Of a DNA stretch of 27,179 nucleotides, positions 1-6,958 are shown piece by piece (position 1 is the first letter of the stretch; the number at the start of each line of letters is the position of its first letter). The position numbers were made by a program, and so were the translations under genes. Under the pieces are notes generated by a model. That model did no database searches. It was not told the DNA's origin and worked only from the letters and a program-made list of their open reading frames with translations. Source of the DNA: JAYVJM01 sp043769275 (lineage in GTDB: Bacteria > Pseudomonadota > Gammaproteobacteria > Pseudomonadales > UBA7239); the NCBI GenBank assembly GCA_043769275.1, contig JAYVJM010000102.1, positions 1 to 27,179 on the forward strand, given 5' to 3'.

Positions 1-90
1 TCTGCCGTGTAAACCATTTGCTTTCTCGCCTTCATCGAAACTCTCCGCTTTGTATTTTATTGGCAAAACGGTGTCCACTTTTTGCAGCAT
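1..90 (-). CDS. Unidentified partial reading frame at the left edge
   Basis: An open frame starts at the ATG read from 90 to 88 on the minus strand and runs 30 codons off the left edge without a stop. It overlaps the end of the MmeI-like fragment in a different frame. The peptide begins MLQKVDTVLPIKYKAESF and is rich in charged residues. I do not recognise it. It may be the start of a separate gene brought next to the broken methyltransferase gene by a rearrangement, or chance coding. Sequence left of the window would decide. Confidence 0.25.
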   Translation of the reverse strand, partial: MLQKVDTVLPIKYKAESFDEGEKANGLHGR

Positions 91-419
91 AGGTCAACCA
101 GCACATATTTCGGCAGGTCGCGCTCTTTGATACCAGGGAAATAATCCATCGCTTGCGTGTAGGCACGGTCAAGATTTTTGCCGCGTGATTTGTGCTCCAC
201 CATTAGCACGCCTTTCCAGAACATGTCGATAAAGCCCTGTTTGTCACCCAGTTTTTTTACCGGTTCCTCAAAGCTAGCCACGCGCTTGCGGCTAATACCA
301 TAGATGTTGAAAAATCCATCCCAGAACGATTTGGCTTCGGCATCCTCTGAGCTTTCGTTTTCCCATTCTTTAGAGAAAGCGCGCGCGCGGGTTTTTATTT
401 CATTCCAGCTTAATGGCAT
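57..419 (-). pseudogene. N-terminal fragment of an MmeI-like type IIL restriction-modification enzyme
   Basis: The 120-residue product matches the N-terminal nuclease region of MmeI-like enzymes, single chains of roughly 900 or more residues that combine a PD-(D/E)XK endonuclease with an N6-adenine methyltransferase. The expected D-x9-E-x-K nuclease motif is visible as D65, E75 and K77, and the family phrases FEEPVKKLGDKQG and YTQAMDYFPG are present. After residues KYVLV the sequence leaves the family pattern and stops 11 residues later. The spacer, methyltransferase and target-recognition parts are therefore absent. The start ATG at 419 has a plausible ribosome site (TAGGAA). This is a broken remnant and not a working enzyme; a short active nuclease stub is unlikely but not excluded. 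Confidence 0.8.
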
Positions 420-463
420 GGGGATTCCTAGGTGGTTTTTATAGTGGGCGGCAGTATGGCTAA

Positions 464-610
464 AAGTGCCGCTGCCGTCTCCAACATGCGAAATTAGGCA
501 GCCGCGTCACCTACCTTTTACACGAAGTGGAAGCCTTCGAGCGGCGTGTTTTGCGTTACTCAAGTGCAACTCGTGCGTATGCGTCAGGAGGCAGGGATGA
601 ATATAGTTAA
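464..610 (+). pseudogene. Relic of an AlpA-family prophage regulator (C-terminal end)
   Basis: On the plus strand the frame open from 464 to the stop at 608-610 encodes KLGSRVTYLLHEVEAFERR. This resembles the C-terminal end of AlpA-like DNA-binding proteins, where a KLG-R-x-W-L-x-SEVEAW pattern follows the helix-turn-helix. The N-terminal helix-turn-helix and a start codon are missing, and the last codons run into the terminal repeat of the IS630 relic. AlpA proteins control excision of prophages and islands, so this fits the other mobile-DNA debris at this end. The match is short and made by eye. Confidence 0.4.
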
Positions 611-857
611 TCACACAAATAAGTAGACGAAACAATCATTTCATCCAAGGTCATATTTGCGTGGTTTCTCCAAAAACACTTGAGATTAGCCCAGAGTTTT
701 TCAATAGGATTAAGAGGCGGAGAATAGGGTGGCAGAAACGGTAACTGTCATTTACTTTTTGCAATAATGCTGCTGCTTCCGTCTTGCCGCTACCCTTTTT
801 GATATGCAACAACACGCGTTTTTTAAGGTCTTGACTGTAGCTCATCCGATTAGTATA
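602..857 (-). mobile_element. Internally deleted IS630-family element (non-autonomous relic)
   Basis: The outer ends are imperfect inverted repeats: TATAGTTAATC at 602-612 and, read inward from the other end, TATACTAATCG at 857-847. Both begin with TA, as expected for the TA target of IS630/Tc1-type elements. Between them are only the first 28 codons of a transposase and, in another frame, its last 45 or so codons. The central catalytic region is gone. The C-terminal part (602 to about 764) is nearly the same as the IS630 end at the right edge, with roughly nine differences by eye. The element is about 256 bp long and could move only if a related transposase acts on it. Confidence 0.75.
651..845 (-). 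pseudogene. IS630-family transposase, deleted and frameshifted
   Basis: The frame begins MSYSQDLKKRVLLHIKKG, a typical N-terminal helix-turn-helix start of IS630-type transposases, and keeps family sequence up to EAAALL (about residue 28). A deletion then joins it out of frame to the C-terminal coding region. That region can be read in another frame down to its stop at 609-607, with the phrase LPPYSPPLNPIEKLW, where the Glu is the last residue of the DDE triad. No functional protein can be made. Confidence 0.75.
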
Positions 858-926
858 CGCATGTCTTGTTGTTTATGCGATTGGCTATAAAAGGTGGGGC
901 GTGTCAAGCGGGGGTCGTTTGGCGCA

Positions 927-2222
927 TTATTGCGGCATGCCATAGGCGATTTCAAAACGCACGCCAAGCGCCAGCGCGTTTTTGAGATTGGGGTCTGCGT
1001 TAGGATTGGCGATGTACTGAATGTCTGGCTGCAAAGCGAGCCAGTGTGTGACTTGTGTGCGATAGGTGATTTCGTAGGCGGTCTCGGTGTGGTTTGTAGG
1101 TGTGCCTTGGCGGTGCTGATGATGGCGGTAGTCGTGGCCGTTGTGTGCAGAAGCAATAGCAAAACCGAGCTCATCGTCTGCTTTGACTAACAAGCCGGTG
1201 TACTTCACGCCGCCCCTCAGAGAAGAGTCGAGTTGATTGACGGCTGCGGAGGCCATTCCCGCGCTGGCAAAACTGCGCCATTCGCCATTTTCCTTTTTTT
1301 TGAGCAGAGTGTCGGCGAATACATACGCGCCTTCACTGTAGGCTCGCTCGCCGCTTGTGCTGGTGTAGGGTTCGTCAAAACGACGGGTGTAATGCCATTT
1401 TCCTGCGCCAAAACGGTGTTGGTTTTGGATGCTGTAATTGGCTTCAGCAATCAGCAGCGCGCCTTCGCTTGCGCGCAATTGGACGTGGGGTTTGTGGTTG
1501 TTTTTTTCTCCATTGTGAGAGCCTGGTGTGCCATCAACAATCGCGGCTTTGAGCGTCCAGTCCGGGTTAATAGCCCACAGGCCGCGTAGAGCCAGCCCTG
1601 TGAGGGGCGCGACTGAGGGGCCACTTACGCCGCTTTGGGCAAATTCTTGACTCGTGCCGAGCGCGCTGTTGATGAACAAACCCGCTGAGTCGATGCTGTA
1701 AAACTCAGAGCTGACATCATACAGGCCGGTTTTGATCGAGCTGCCTTGCGCGTTTAGTGTCTGCTCGTACCACAGCTCATACAAGTACTGGGCGTTGTGT
1801 TTGTCGCCAAAATCGATGTTGTCGACCGCCTGCGCTTCGCCCACTATGTCGCCAAAGGTGCCGCGCCCGAAGAGCAGTTCGCTGTGCATCAAGCCGCCCG
1901 AGTGTCCCCACGCTTGTTCGGTATGGATGTCCCCCGCCAGTGACAGCAAGCTCACATAACGCCCACCGCGCTTTGTGCCGCCTTGGGTGTTATGCCAACT
2001 GTCGCCGGTGTAGGTTATAACGGCATCCCACGGGCTTTGGGGTTTTGCCGTATGAACGTCTTCAATGGCTTCCTCTTGCGATTCGCGTTGTATCGGGTTG
2101 AATGCCAGTAATTCCGTGAACCAAGGTTGTTGCGATTCGCGCTGCATAGGGTTGTCGGCTTGTGCAATGCTGCAGGCGGCCAATAGCAAAAATGAGGCCG
2201 TTTTAACCAGAAACAGATGCAT
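927..2222 (-). CDS. OprB-type (carbohydrate-selective) outer-membrane porin
   Basis: The product is 431 residues if it starts at the ATG at 2222. This start puts a good signal peptide (MHLFLVKTASFLLLAACSIAQA) at the N-terminus; a longer frame to 2255 adds 11 residues that would spoil it. The body has the alternating aromatic/polar strands of a beta-barrel. The C-terminal phrases AYEITYRTQVTHWLALQPDIQYI and NPNADPNLKNALALGVRFEI are typical of the OprB family, which forms substrate-selective outer-membrane channels. Residues 24-49 hold a duplicated NP(M/I)QRESQ motif. The gene lies downstream of an ABC importer on the same strand but has its own promoter with a Fur-like site, so an iron-linked role is possible. 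The transported substrate is unknown. Confidence 0.82.
   Translation of the reverse strand: MHLFLVKTASFLLLAACSIAQADNPMQRESQQPWFTELLAFNPIQRESQEEAIEDVHTAKPQSPWDAVITYTGDSWHNTQGGTKRGGRYVSLLSLAGDIHTEQAWGHSGGLMHSELLFGRGTFGDIVGEAQAVDNIDFGDKHNAQYLYELWYEQTLNAQGSSIKTGLYDVSSEFYSIDSAGLFINSALGTSQEFAQSGVSGPSVAPLTGLALRGLWAINPDWTLKAAIVDGTPGSHNGEKNNHKPHVQLRASEGALLIAEANYSIQNQHRFGAGKWHYTRRFDEPYTSTSGERAYSEGAYVFADTLLKKKENGEWRSFASAGMASAAVNQLDSSLRGGVKYTGLLVKADDELGFAIASAHNGHDYRHHQHRQGTPTNHTETAYEITYRTQVTHWLALQPDIQYIANPNADPNLKNALALGVRFEIAYGMPQ
2076..2154. repeat. 25-bp direct repeat within the porin gene
   Basis: Copies at 2076-2100 and 2130-2154 match at 22 of 25 positions and are 54 bp (18 codons) apart. They encode the doubled NPMQRESQ / NPIQRESQ motif just after the signal peptide. 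The repeat is in frame, so it looks like a small local duplication in the N-terminal extension ahead of the barrel. Confidence 0.6.
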
Positions 2223-2294
2223 AAGCGGGTCATTCGATACTTTTTGGGGGAACATAGGGCATCCATGTCGAGGGGAGTAAAGTCGAGGGATGCC

Positions 2295-2336
2295 ATCATA
2301 GAGGGGTTGTTTTTATCAATCAATAATCATTATTAT
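2295..2336 (-). promoter_or_regulatory. Porin promoter with overlapping Fur-box-like palindrome
   Basis: Read on the minus strand, TTGATT (2323-2318) is followed after 17 bases by TATGAT (2300-2295), a good sigma70 promoter pointing at the porin. Immediately upstream and touching the -35 box is the perfect 6-1-6 palindrome AATAATCATTATT (2322-2334). It matches the TGATAAT-N-ATTATCA Fur pattern at 12 of 14 defined positions. A repressor bound there would block the -35 box. This suggests the porin is induced when iron is low; it is a sequence inference only. Confidence 0.55.
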
Positions 2337-3131
2337 TTAGTTTGGGGTCTGCCACGGCATGATGCACGGCACGCCGTCATGCGATCCGCGCCAGACTTCG
2401 ATGCCGTACGCCTGATGCAAATGGGCATCGCTCAAGACCTCCTCCACGCAGCCGCTGGCCAGCAAACGCCCTTCGTGTAACAAAATTAGCGTGTCGCAAA
2501 AGCGCGCAGCCAGCGAGAGGTCGTGCAATACCAACGCTATGGTGCGGCCTGCGGCTGCTTGTTGGCGCAGTAGGGTCATCAGGCGCAATTGATGCGCGGG
2601 GTCGAGGGCGGCCAGCGGCTCATCAGCCAGCAACACCGCCGGCGCGCCTGCCAGCGCACGCGCCAGCATCAGCCGTGCGCGCTCACCGCCGGACAACACA
2701 TCAGCCGCGCGCGTGGCCAGATGCTCGATGCCGGTGTCGCGCATCGCCGCGTCAATATGTTGTTTGTCGAGCGCGGAAAGCTGTGTGCCAAATAGTCCAT
2801 AAGCGTGTGGCAGTCGCCCCAGTGCCACTACATCAAAGGTGCTCATTGGCCATTGCAAGCTTTGCCCTTGGCTGATGTATGCCAGTGTGGCGGCGCGTTT
2901 TCTGTCTGGCCAGCTTTGCAGCGGTTGTTCGCCCAGATAAACACAGCCCTGCGTGGGTTTTATCAGCCCCGCCAAGGCCTTTACGAGCGTGGACTTGCCT
3001 GCGCCATTACAGCCCAAAATGCCCGTCAATAAGCCTGGTTTGAGGTTGATGCTGACGTTATTCAGCAAGGTATGTTGGCCGATGCGTACCGACAGATTTT
3101 CGCAGCGCATGTCGATGGTGCGAGTGCTCAT
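2337..3131 (-). CDS. ABC importer ATPase, BtuD/FecE/HmuV type
   Basis: This 264-residue ATPase would power a type II ABC importer for iron-siderophore, haem or cobalamin. All motifs are present: Walker A GCNGAGKST (40-48, K46), Q-loop Q88, signature LSGGE (146-150), Walker B ending LLADE (E171) and switch H203. The region PDRKRAATLAYISQ is typical of the FecE/BtuD subfamily. Its ATG overlaps the permease stop by four bases (ATGA at 3131-3128), so translation is coupled. It is the last gene of the binding-protein, permease, ATPase operon. The substrate cannot be decided from the ATPase. Confidence 0.9.
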   Translation of the reverse strand: MSTRTIDMRCENLSVRIGQHTLLNNVSINLKPGLLTGILGCNGAGKSTLVKALAGLIKPTQGCVYLGEQPLQSWPDRKRAATLAYISQGQSLQWPMSTFDVVALGRLPHAYGLFGTQLSALDKQHIDAAMRDTGIEHLATRAADVLSGGERARLMLARALAGAPAVLLADEPLAALDPAHQLRLMTLLRQQAAAGRTIALVLHDLSLAARFCDTLILLHEGRLLASGCVEEVLSDAHLHQAYGIEVWRGSHDGVPCIMPWQTPN

Positions 3132-4132
3132 GTCGCCTGTCTCCCCGCTTGTCGGATTAGCACAATAAAAAACGGTGCGCCGACTAAAGCTGTTAGCACG
3201 CCCAGTTTTATTTCGGGGCCGGTGTTTTGCAGCAGGCGCACGCCAATGTCGGCGGCGGTTAACAGTGCTGCGCCCGCTAAGGCAGAAACCGGCAGTAGGC
3301 GTGCGGGATCAAAACGCACCAGTGGCCGCACTAAATGTGGCGCTACCAGTCCGATAAAGCCAATCGCACCCGCCACGGATACCGCCGCTCCCACGCATAA
3401 AGCGCTGCCAATGAGAATCTGCGTTTTGAGTCGAATGACATGGATGCCCAGCGAATGCGCGGTGTCCTCGCCCAAGGACAGCGCCCGCAGGCCGCGCCCG
3501 CAGGCGCACAATAAAATCAGCCCCAACAGGATGGGCGGTGTGGCCAGAAGTAGGTCATTGTTGGAGCGATCCGCCACGGAACCGAGCGTCCAGAACACGA
3601 TTTCCATCGCCGCGAAGGGGTTGGATGACAAGTTAAGAATGAGTGAAATTGCCGATGCACATAGGCTGGAAATGGCCACACCGGCCAAAATCAGCACCGT
3701 CGTATTGTGAGTGCCACTGGCCAGCCAGAAAACAAGGCCGGTAACCAGCGCCGTTCCGATAAAACCGGCCAGCGGTAAAGCCAGCCAGAAGCTGTCCACA
3801 AAACCGCTGTACAGCGCGATGACTGCGCCCAGCGCCGCGCCGCCAGAAACCCCCAACAGGCCGGGTTCGGCCAGTGGATTGCGCAATAGTCCCTGCATGG
3901 CGGCTCCCGCACAACCAAGGCTTGCGCCTGCCAGTAAACCCAGTGCCACACGCGGCAGGCGAATTTCAAAAAACACCCGCAGAATTTGCGGGTCACCGTG
4001 CCACAATCCTGCCAGTAGTTGTCCTACGCTGATATTCGCGGGGCCTATCGATACGGCCCAGATCGCCAATAAAAACGTCAATATCAACAGGCCGAGACAA
4101 AGCGCGCCATAAGAGCTTAAAAACAGCTTCAT
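3128..4132 (-). CDS. ABC importer permease, FecCD/BtuC family
   Basis: This is a 334-residue polytopic inner-membrane protein of the FecCD family, which forms the ten-helix channel of type II importers as a homodimer. Family signatures include RLPRVALGLLAGASLGCAGA, MQGLLRNPLAEPGLLGVSGG and GFIGLVAPHLVR (the last contains the coupling region with the ATPase). The ATG at 4132 is chosen because it overlaps the stop of the binding-protein gene (ATGA) and starts just before the first membrane helix. A frame to 4207 would add 25 unlikely residues inside the upstream gene. It works with the adjacent ATPase and binding protein. Confidence 0.92.
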   Translation of the reverse strand: MKLFLSSYGALCLGLLILTFLLAIWAVSIGPANISVGQLLAGLWHGDPQILRVFFEIRLPRVALGLLAGASLGCAGAAMQGLLRNPLAEPGLLGVSGGAALGAVIALYSGFVDSFWLALPLAGFIGTALVTGLVFWLASGTHNTTVLILAGVAISSLCASAISLILNLSSNPFAAMEIVFWTLGSVADRSNNDLLLATPPILLGLILLCACGRGLRALSLGEDTAHSLGIHVIRLKTQILIGSALCVGAAVSVAGAIGFIGLVAPHLVRPLVRFDPARLLPVSALAGAALLTAADIGVRLLQNTGPEIKLGVLTALVGAPFFIVLIRQAGRQAT

Positions 4133-4995
4133 AGTGGATTTTCCTGTGCAAAAAGCCTTGCGGCACGTAAGCGCTGTACCGCCTGCGCATTCCATGGCCC
4201 CGGGCAAAGCACCAATGGAGCCGGTAAAACGATCCTGTTGGTCTTTGTTTGATGCAATGCGGGATGTTCAAGCAGGCGTTTAGTCATGCTGGGCGCAGTG
4301 CGCCGGTAATCGTAAGTCACTAGCAGCGCGGGTGGATGCCAGACGAGTTTTTCCAGCGGGAAATAGCCCCAGTCCTTCAGCCCCGTAACGCGGGCGATAT
4401 TCAATAGCCCTGCCTCAGCCATCATGCTATCCACCAGCGTATTGGCACCATCCACCGAGCCGCCCGTGCTGTAAGACAGCGCGGTTATGGGTGAATTTGT
4501 AGCCGGAAGGGGCGGAAAATCCAACTGATTGATTAGCTCTTCTGCACGCGCCTTTTCGCCCACGGCGGCTCCTAATTCACGCAGTTGTTGGCGCACACCG
4601 TCCAGTTTGATGTGGGTATCCAACGTCACGACGGGTACGCCGAATTTCTGCATCAGCTTCATAGTGGCGCGGTTGGTATAGGTACTGGTGAGGATCAAAT
4701 CCGGCTGCATTAGCAAAACCTCCTCTGCATTGGCATGTACCGTGGGAATGCCTTGCGCCAGTTCCGGCACGTTGGACAGATCATTTCTGCCGGTCAAGTA
4801 ACTGAGGCCGATAATACGTTCACGTGGAACCATTAGCAGCAGCAGTTGGTCTATGCAAAGATTGGTTGAGACGATGCGTTGCGGTTTTTTGGTGGGTGCA
4901 GGGGCTGTCGTCGCGTGTGCCGAGGCGAATACGCAAAGCGTAGCAGCAACAATTGGCCACACGCAGCACCACCGTTGTGTGACGGTCATGGACAT
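4129..4995 (-). CDS. Periplasmic substrate-binding protein of the ABC importer (BtuF/FecB-like)
   Basis: This is a helical-backbone (class III) binding protein of about 288 residues. A signal peptide (hydrophobic run WPIVAATLCVFASAHA) precedes the mature chain. The two lobes are visible: RIVSTNLCIDQLLLLMVP and EEVLLMQPDLILTSTY in the first, and the WGYFPLEKLVWHPPALLVT stretch in the second. It has no lipobox, so it is probably soluble in the periplasm. It would deliver a TonB-imported ligand to the permease whose gene it overlaps by four bases. Start codons at 4995 and 4989 are both possible. Homologues are annotated for cobalamin or iron-siderophore; nothing here separates the two. Confidence 0.85.
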   Translation of the reverse strand: MSMTVTQRWCCVWPIVAATLCVFASAHATTAPAPTKKPQRIVSTNLCIDQLLLLMVPRERIIGLSYLTGRNDLSNVPELAQGIPTVHANAEEVLLMQPDLILTSTYTNRATMKLMQKFGVPVVTLDTHIKLDGVRQQLRELGAAVGEKARAEELINQLDFPPLPATNSPITALSYSTGGSVDGANTLVDSMMAEAGLLNIARVTGLKDWGYFPLEKLVWHPPALLVTYDYRRTAPSMTKRLLEHPALHQTKTNRIVLPAPLVLCPGPWNAQAVQRLRAARLFAQENPL

Positions 4996-5048
4996 AAAAC
5001 ATGCCTTGTGGAGTTGAGTACCTTGCCAACGGGAAGCCCCGCGATGGG

Positions 5049-5127
5049 CACGGAAACAGTGTAGGACGCAGAGTGTGTGCTGCGCCAACGCATACAAAGA
5101 GTGTTGTACGAAGCAAAAGTTCCCGTG
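5049..5127 (-). promoter_or_regulatory. Possible structured leader of the ABC importer operon
   Basis: On the minus strand CACGGGAAC (5127-5119) can pair with GTTTCCGTG (5057-5049), all nine pairs closing if one G-U is allowed. An inner hairpin is formed by GGCGCAG and CTGCGTCC (5085-5063). The stem lies 55 to 130 bases upstream of the binding-protein start. It lacks the conserved cobalamin-riboswitch box and could be chance pairing, so it is listed only as a candidate leader structure. Confidence 0.25.
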
Positions 5128-5195
5128 TTTTTAGTGCCGCCGTTGCGGTTTCCGTTTTGCTTAAGATTTTGCCATCAACATAATTTCTTCACTTA

Positions 5196-5249
5196 CCGTT
5201 CGCCCTGAGCGTGTCGAAGTGTTTGTTTCGACAGGCTCAGCACGAACGG
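5196..5249. repeat. REP-like interspersed palindrome
   Basis: The left arm (5196-5218) and right arm (5227-5249) are 23 bases each, match at 20 of 23 positions as an inverted repeat, and are separated by eight bases. The arms read CCGTTCGCCCTGAGCGTGTC... and its complement. This is the form of a palindrome I recognise as widely dispersed in intergenic regions of many proteobacterial genomes. It sits between the divergent ABC operon and the PqaA-like gene, 43 bases before the latter's start. It may act as an mRNA-stabilising hairpin or be a passive mobile repeat. Confidence 0.7.
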
Positions 5250-5292
5250 ATATGTCAATTATTTTTAACTCGACCCTTACAGGAGCGCGCTT

Positions 5293-6756
5293 ATGAAGCT
5301 CATCATCAACCCTATCGTATTTGTTGTGCTGTCGCTGGCCAGTTTCGTTTGTCAATCAGAGTCGGTGGTGCAGCGGGCAGAACGCTGTTTTGTTGACGCA
5401 GGCAAAAAATACAGCGAGGTGTTGGCTTGTTATCGAAAAGCGCACGTACAAGAGACTCTTCAGTATACAAAACAGAACACGCAGCACTTAGATGGTGCTG
5501 AAAAGCGCGCTTTTTTGCTGACATCACAAGACTGGTCGCCGCAGCCAGGCATTACGCCCGCCGCGTGGACGCATGATGTGACTATTTATATTCCAGCGGA
5601 TGCCCGCCAAAAACGCGCCTTGCTCATCGTCAACAACGGCATTAACTATGCAGGCGATAAAGAGCCCATCAAAGAAGCAACAGATTTAAGCGAAAATACG
5701 CTGCTTTCTATTGCCAAAAAAACGCAAACGATTGTGATTTCGGTGAGCAATGTGCCGAATCAATATCTGCGTTACGCGGATGGCGGGTTGCGCAAAGAAG
5801 ATGACAGCGTGGCGTACAGTTGGCGTTTGTTTTTGAATAATCCCGAGAAAAATGCGTTCACGCCGCTGCAAGTGCCGATGACTGAGGCGGTTGTTAAAGC
5901 CATGGATTTAGCTGAACAGGAACTTAAGCCGCAGCACATTAACGAATTCATTCTTGCGGGTGCCTCCAAACGCGGTTGGGCTGTGTGGCTTACGGCGGTT
6001 GTTGATACGCGCGTAACGGCGATTGTGCCGTTTGTGATTGATATCCTAAATACGCGCGAGGTGGTACAATACACGTTCAAAACCTACGGCAATAACTGGC
6101 CACTGGCTTTCGGTGCTTATTTGAAAGAAAAGGTTGTGCAGGATATTGACACGGAACAGTCTGGCAAGCTGATGCAGATTGTCGATCCGCTCCAGTATGA
6201 ACATAGCGCCTATAAAAAGCGGCTAGCGATACCAAAATACGTCGTGAACGCCAGCTCCGACGAGTTTTTTGTGTCGGATAACGCCCGTTTTTACTTTGAT
6301 CATTTGCAGGGTGAAAAGAGCTTGCGGGTCGCGCCCAATAGCGGCCATTACGGCATTAAAGATTTTGTCGAGAGTGCGCTGGAGACATCTGTTCTGCGTT
6401 TGCAAGCGAGTAAGCCGCTGCCCACGGTTACAGCGACATTGCATACAGGCGGCGGTGTTGATCTGCGGTTTTCTGAGCCGCCACTGCGCGTGATGCGTTG
6501 GACGGCGGCCAATTCTGATGCGCGCGATTTTCGATTTCCTTGTGGGCATCAATACGAATCCACGTCGGTAACGCCTCAAGGAGTGGCTGCGAGCACGACA
6601 TTCATTGCGCCCAAAAAAGGCTGGACAGCCTCTTTTGTGGAAGCACAGTTTAGCGACGGATTCGTGGCCACCAGCCGCGTATACATTACGCCCGATGCAC
6701 ATTATCCCAACAGTGCTCCGCCCGTTGTTGAGCCGTATTGCAAAACGCTACCGTGA
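5293..6756 (+). CDS. PhoPQ-activated pathogenicity-related (PqaA-like) alpha/beta hydrolase, secreted
   Basis: This 487-residue protein belongs to the PhoPQ-activated pathogenicity-related family, named after Salmonella PqaA, a protein of unclear biochemistry with an alpha/beta-hydrolase fold. A signal peptide spans about residues 1-24. The nucleophile elbow is GASKRGW with S225. The likely acid is D323 in ASSDEF and the likely histidine is H352 in NSGHYG, in the right order and spacing for a catalytic triad. Other family phrases are VNNGINY, SNVPNQ and WRLFLNNP. A strong AGGAG lies eight bases before the ATG. The C-terminal 120 residues look like a beta-rich accessory domain. It stands alone between two intergenic regions. 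Activity could be ester or peptide hydrolysis; unknown. Confidence 0.88.
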   Translation: MKLIINPIVFVVLSLASFVCQSESVVQRAERCFVDAGKKYSEVLACYRKAHVQETLQYTKQNTQHLDGAEKRAFLLTSQDWSPQPGITPAAWTHDVTIYIPADARQKRALLIVNNGINYAGDKEPIKEATDLSENTLLSIAKKTQTIVISVSNVPNQYLRYADGGLRKEDDSVAYSWRLFLNNPEKNAFTPLQVPMTEAVVKAMDLAEQELKPQHINEFILAGASKRGWAVWLTAVVDTRVTAIVPFVIDILNTREVVQYTFKTYGNNWPLAFGAYLKEKVVQDIDTEQSGKLMQIVDPLQYEHSAYKKRLAIPKYVVNASSDEFFVSDNARFYFDHLQGEKSLRVAPNSGHYGIKDFVESALETSVLRLQASKPLPTVTATLHTGGGVDLRFSEPPLRVMRWTAANSDARDFRFPCGHQYESTSVTPQGVAASTTFIAPKKGWTASFVEAQFSDGFVATSRVYITPDAHYPNSAPPVVEPYCKTLP

Positions 6757-6884
6757 CGCGAAACTGGCCTTTACTAGCCCCTCTAGGCGAATTTAGTCCA
6801 TAAGGGGCGGTACGCTTATTCTTAAATATCAGCATGGCGCACAAAGTGCCAGCGCAGTCAGTGCCTGTACTTTAATTGCGCACA

Positions 6885-6913
6885 TTGACTAATAGTTAAA
6901 CGTCTACTAAACC
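6885..6913 (+). promoter_or_regulatory. Candidate promoter for the 1328-residue secreted protein
   Basis: TTGACT (6885-6890) followed after 17 bases by TAAACC (6908-6913) gives a good -35 and a weak -10 element, about 45 bases before the start codon at 6959. A ribosome site TAGGAG lies eight bases before that ATG. The rest of the 200-base gap after the PqaA-like gene shows nothing I can name. Confidence 0.35.
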
Positions 6914-6958
6914 TAACCATGACCCGCTGTTTCTCCTGTCGCTGTAGGAGCTAGTGTT

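Noticed and set aside
448..480. Hairpin GGCGGCAG ... CTGCCGTC as a terminator
   Set aside because: It has no T-run, a long loop and a mismatch, and it lies upstream of the start of the minus-strand fragment and not after a gene.
3072..3710. Plus-strand frame of 212 residues across the permease gene
   Set aside because: It is a low-complexity Ser/Ala/Pro/Arg product opposite a well-conserved FecCD permease; a shadow frame.
4996..5190. Possible cobalamin riboswitch ahead of the BtuF-like gene
   Set aside because: A GGGAA and a CACTGT element can be found on the minus strand, but the conserved box near the 3' end and the correct order of stems are absent. A covariance-model search would be needed to call it.
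6223..6702. Minus-strand frame of 159 residues in the PqaA-like gene
   Set aside because: It is opposite a conserved hydrolase, is rich in Arg/Cys and has no recognisable motif.
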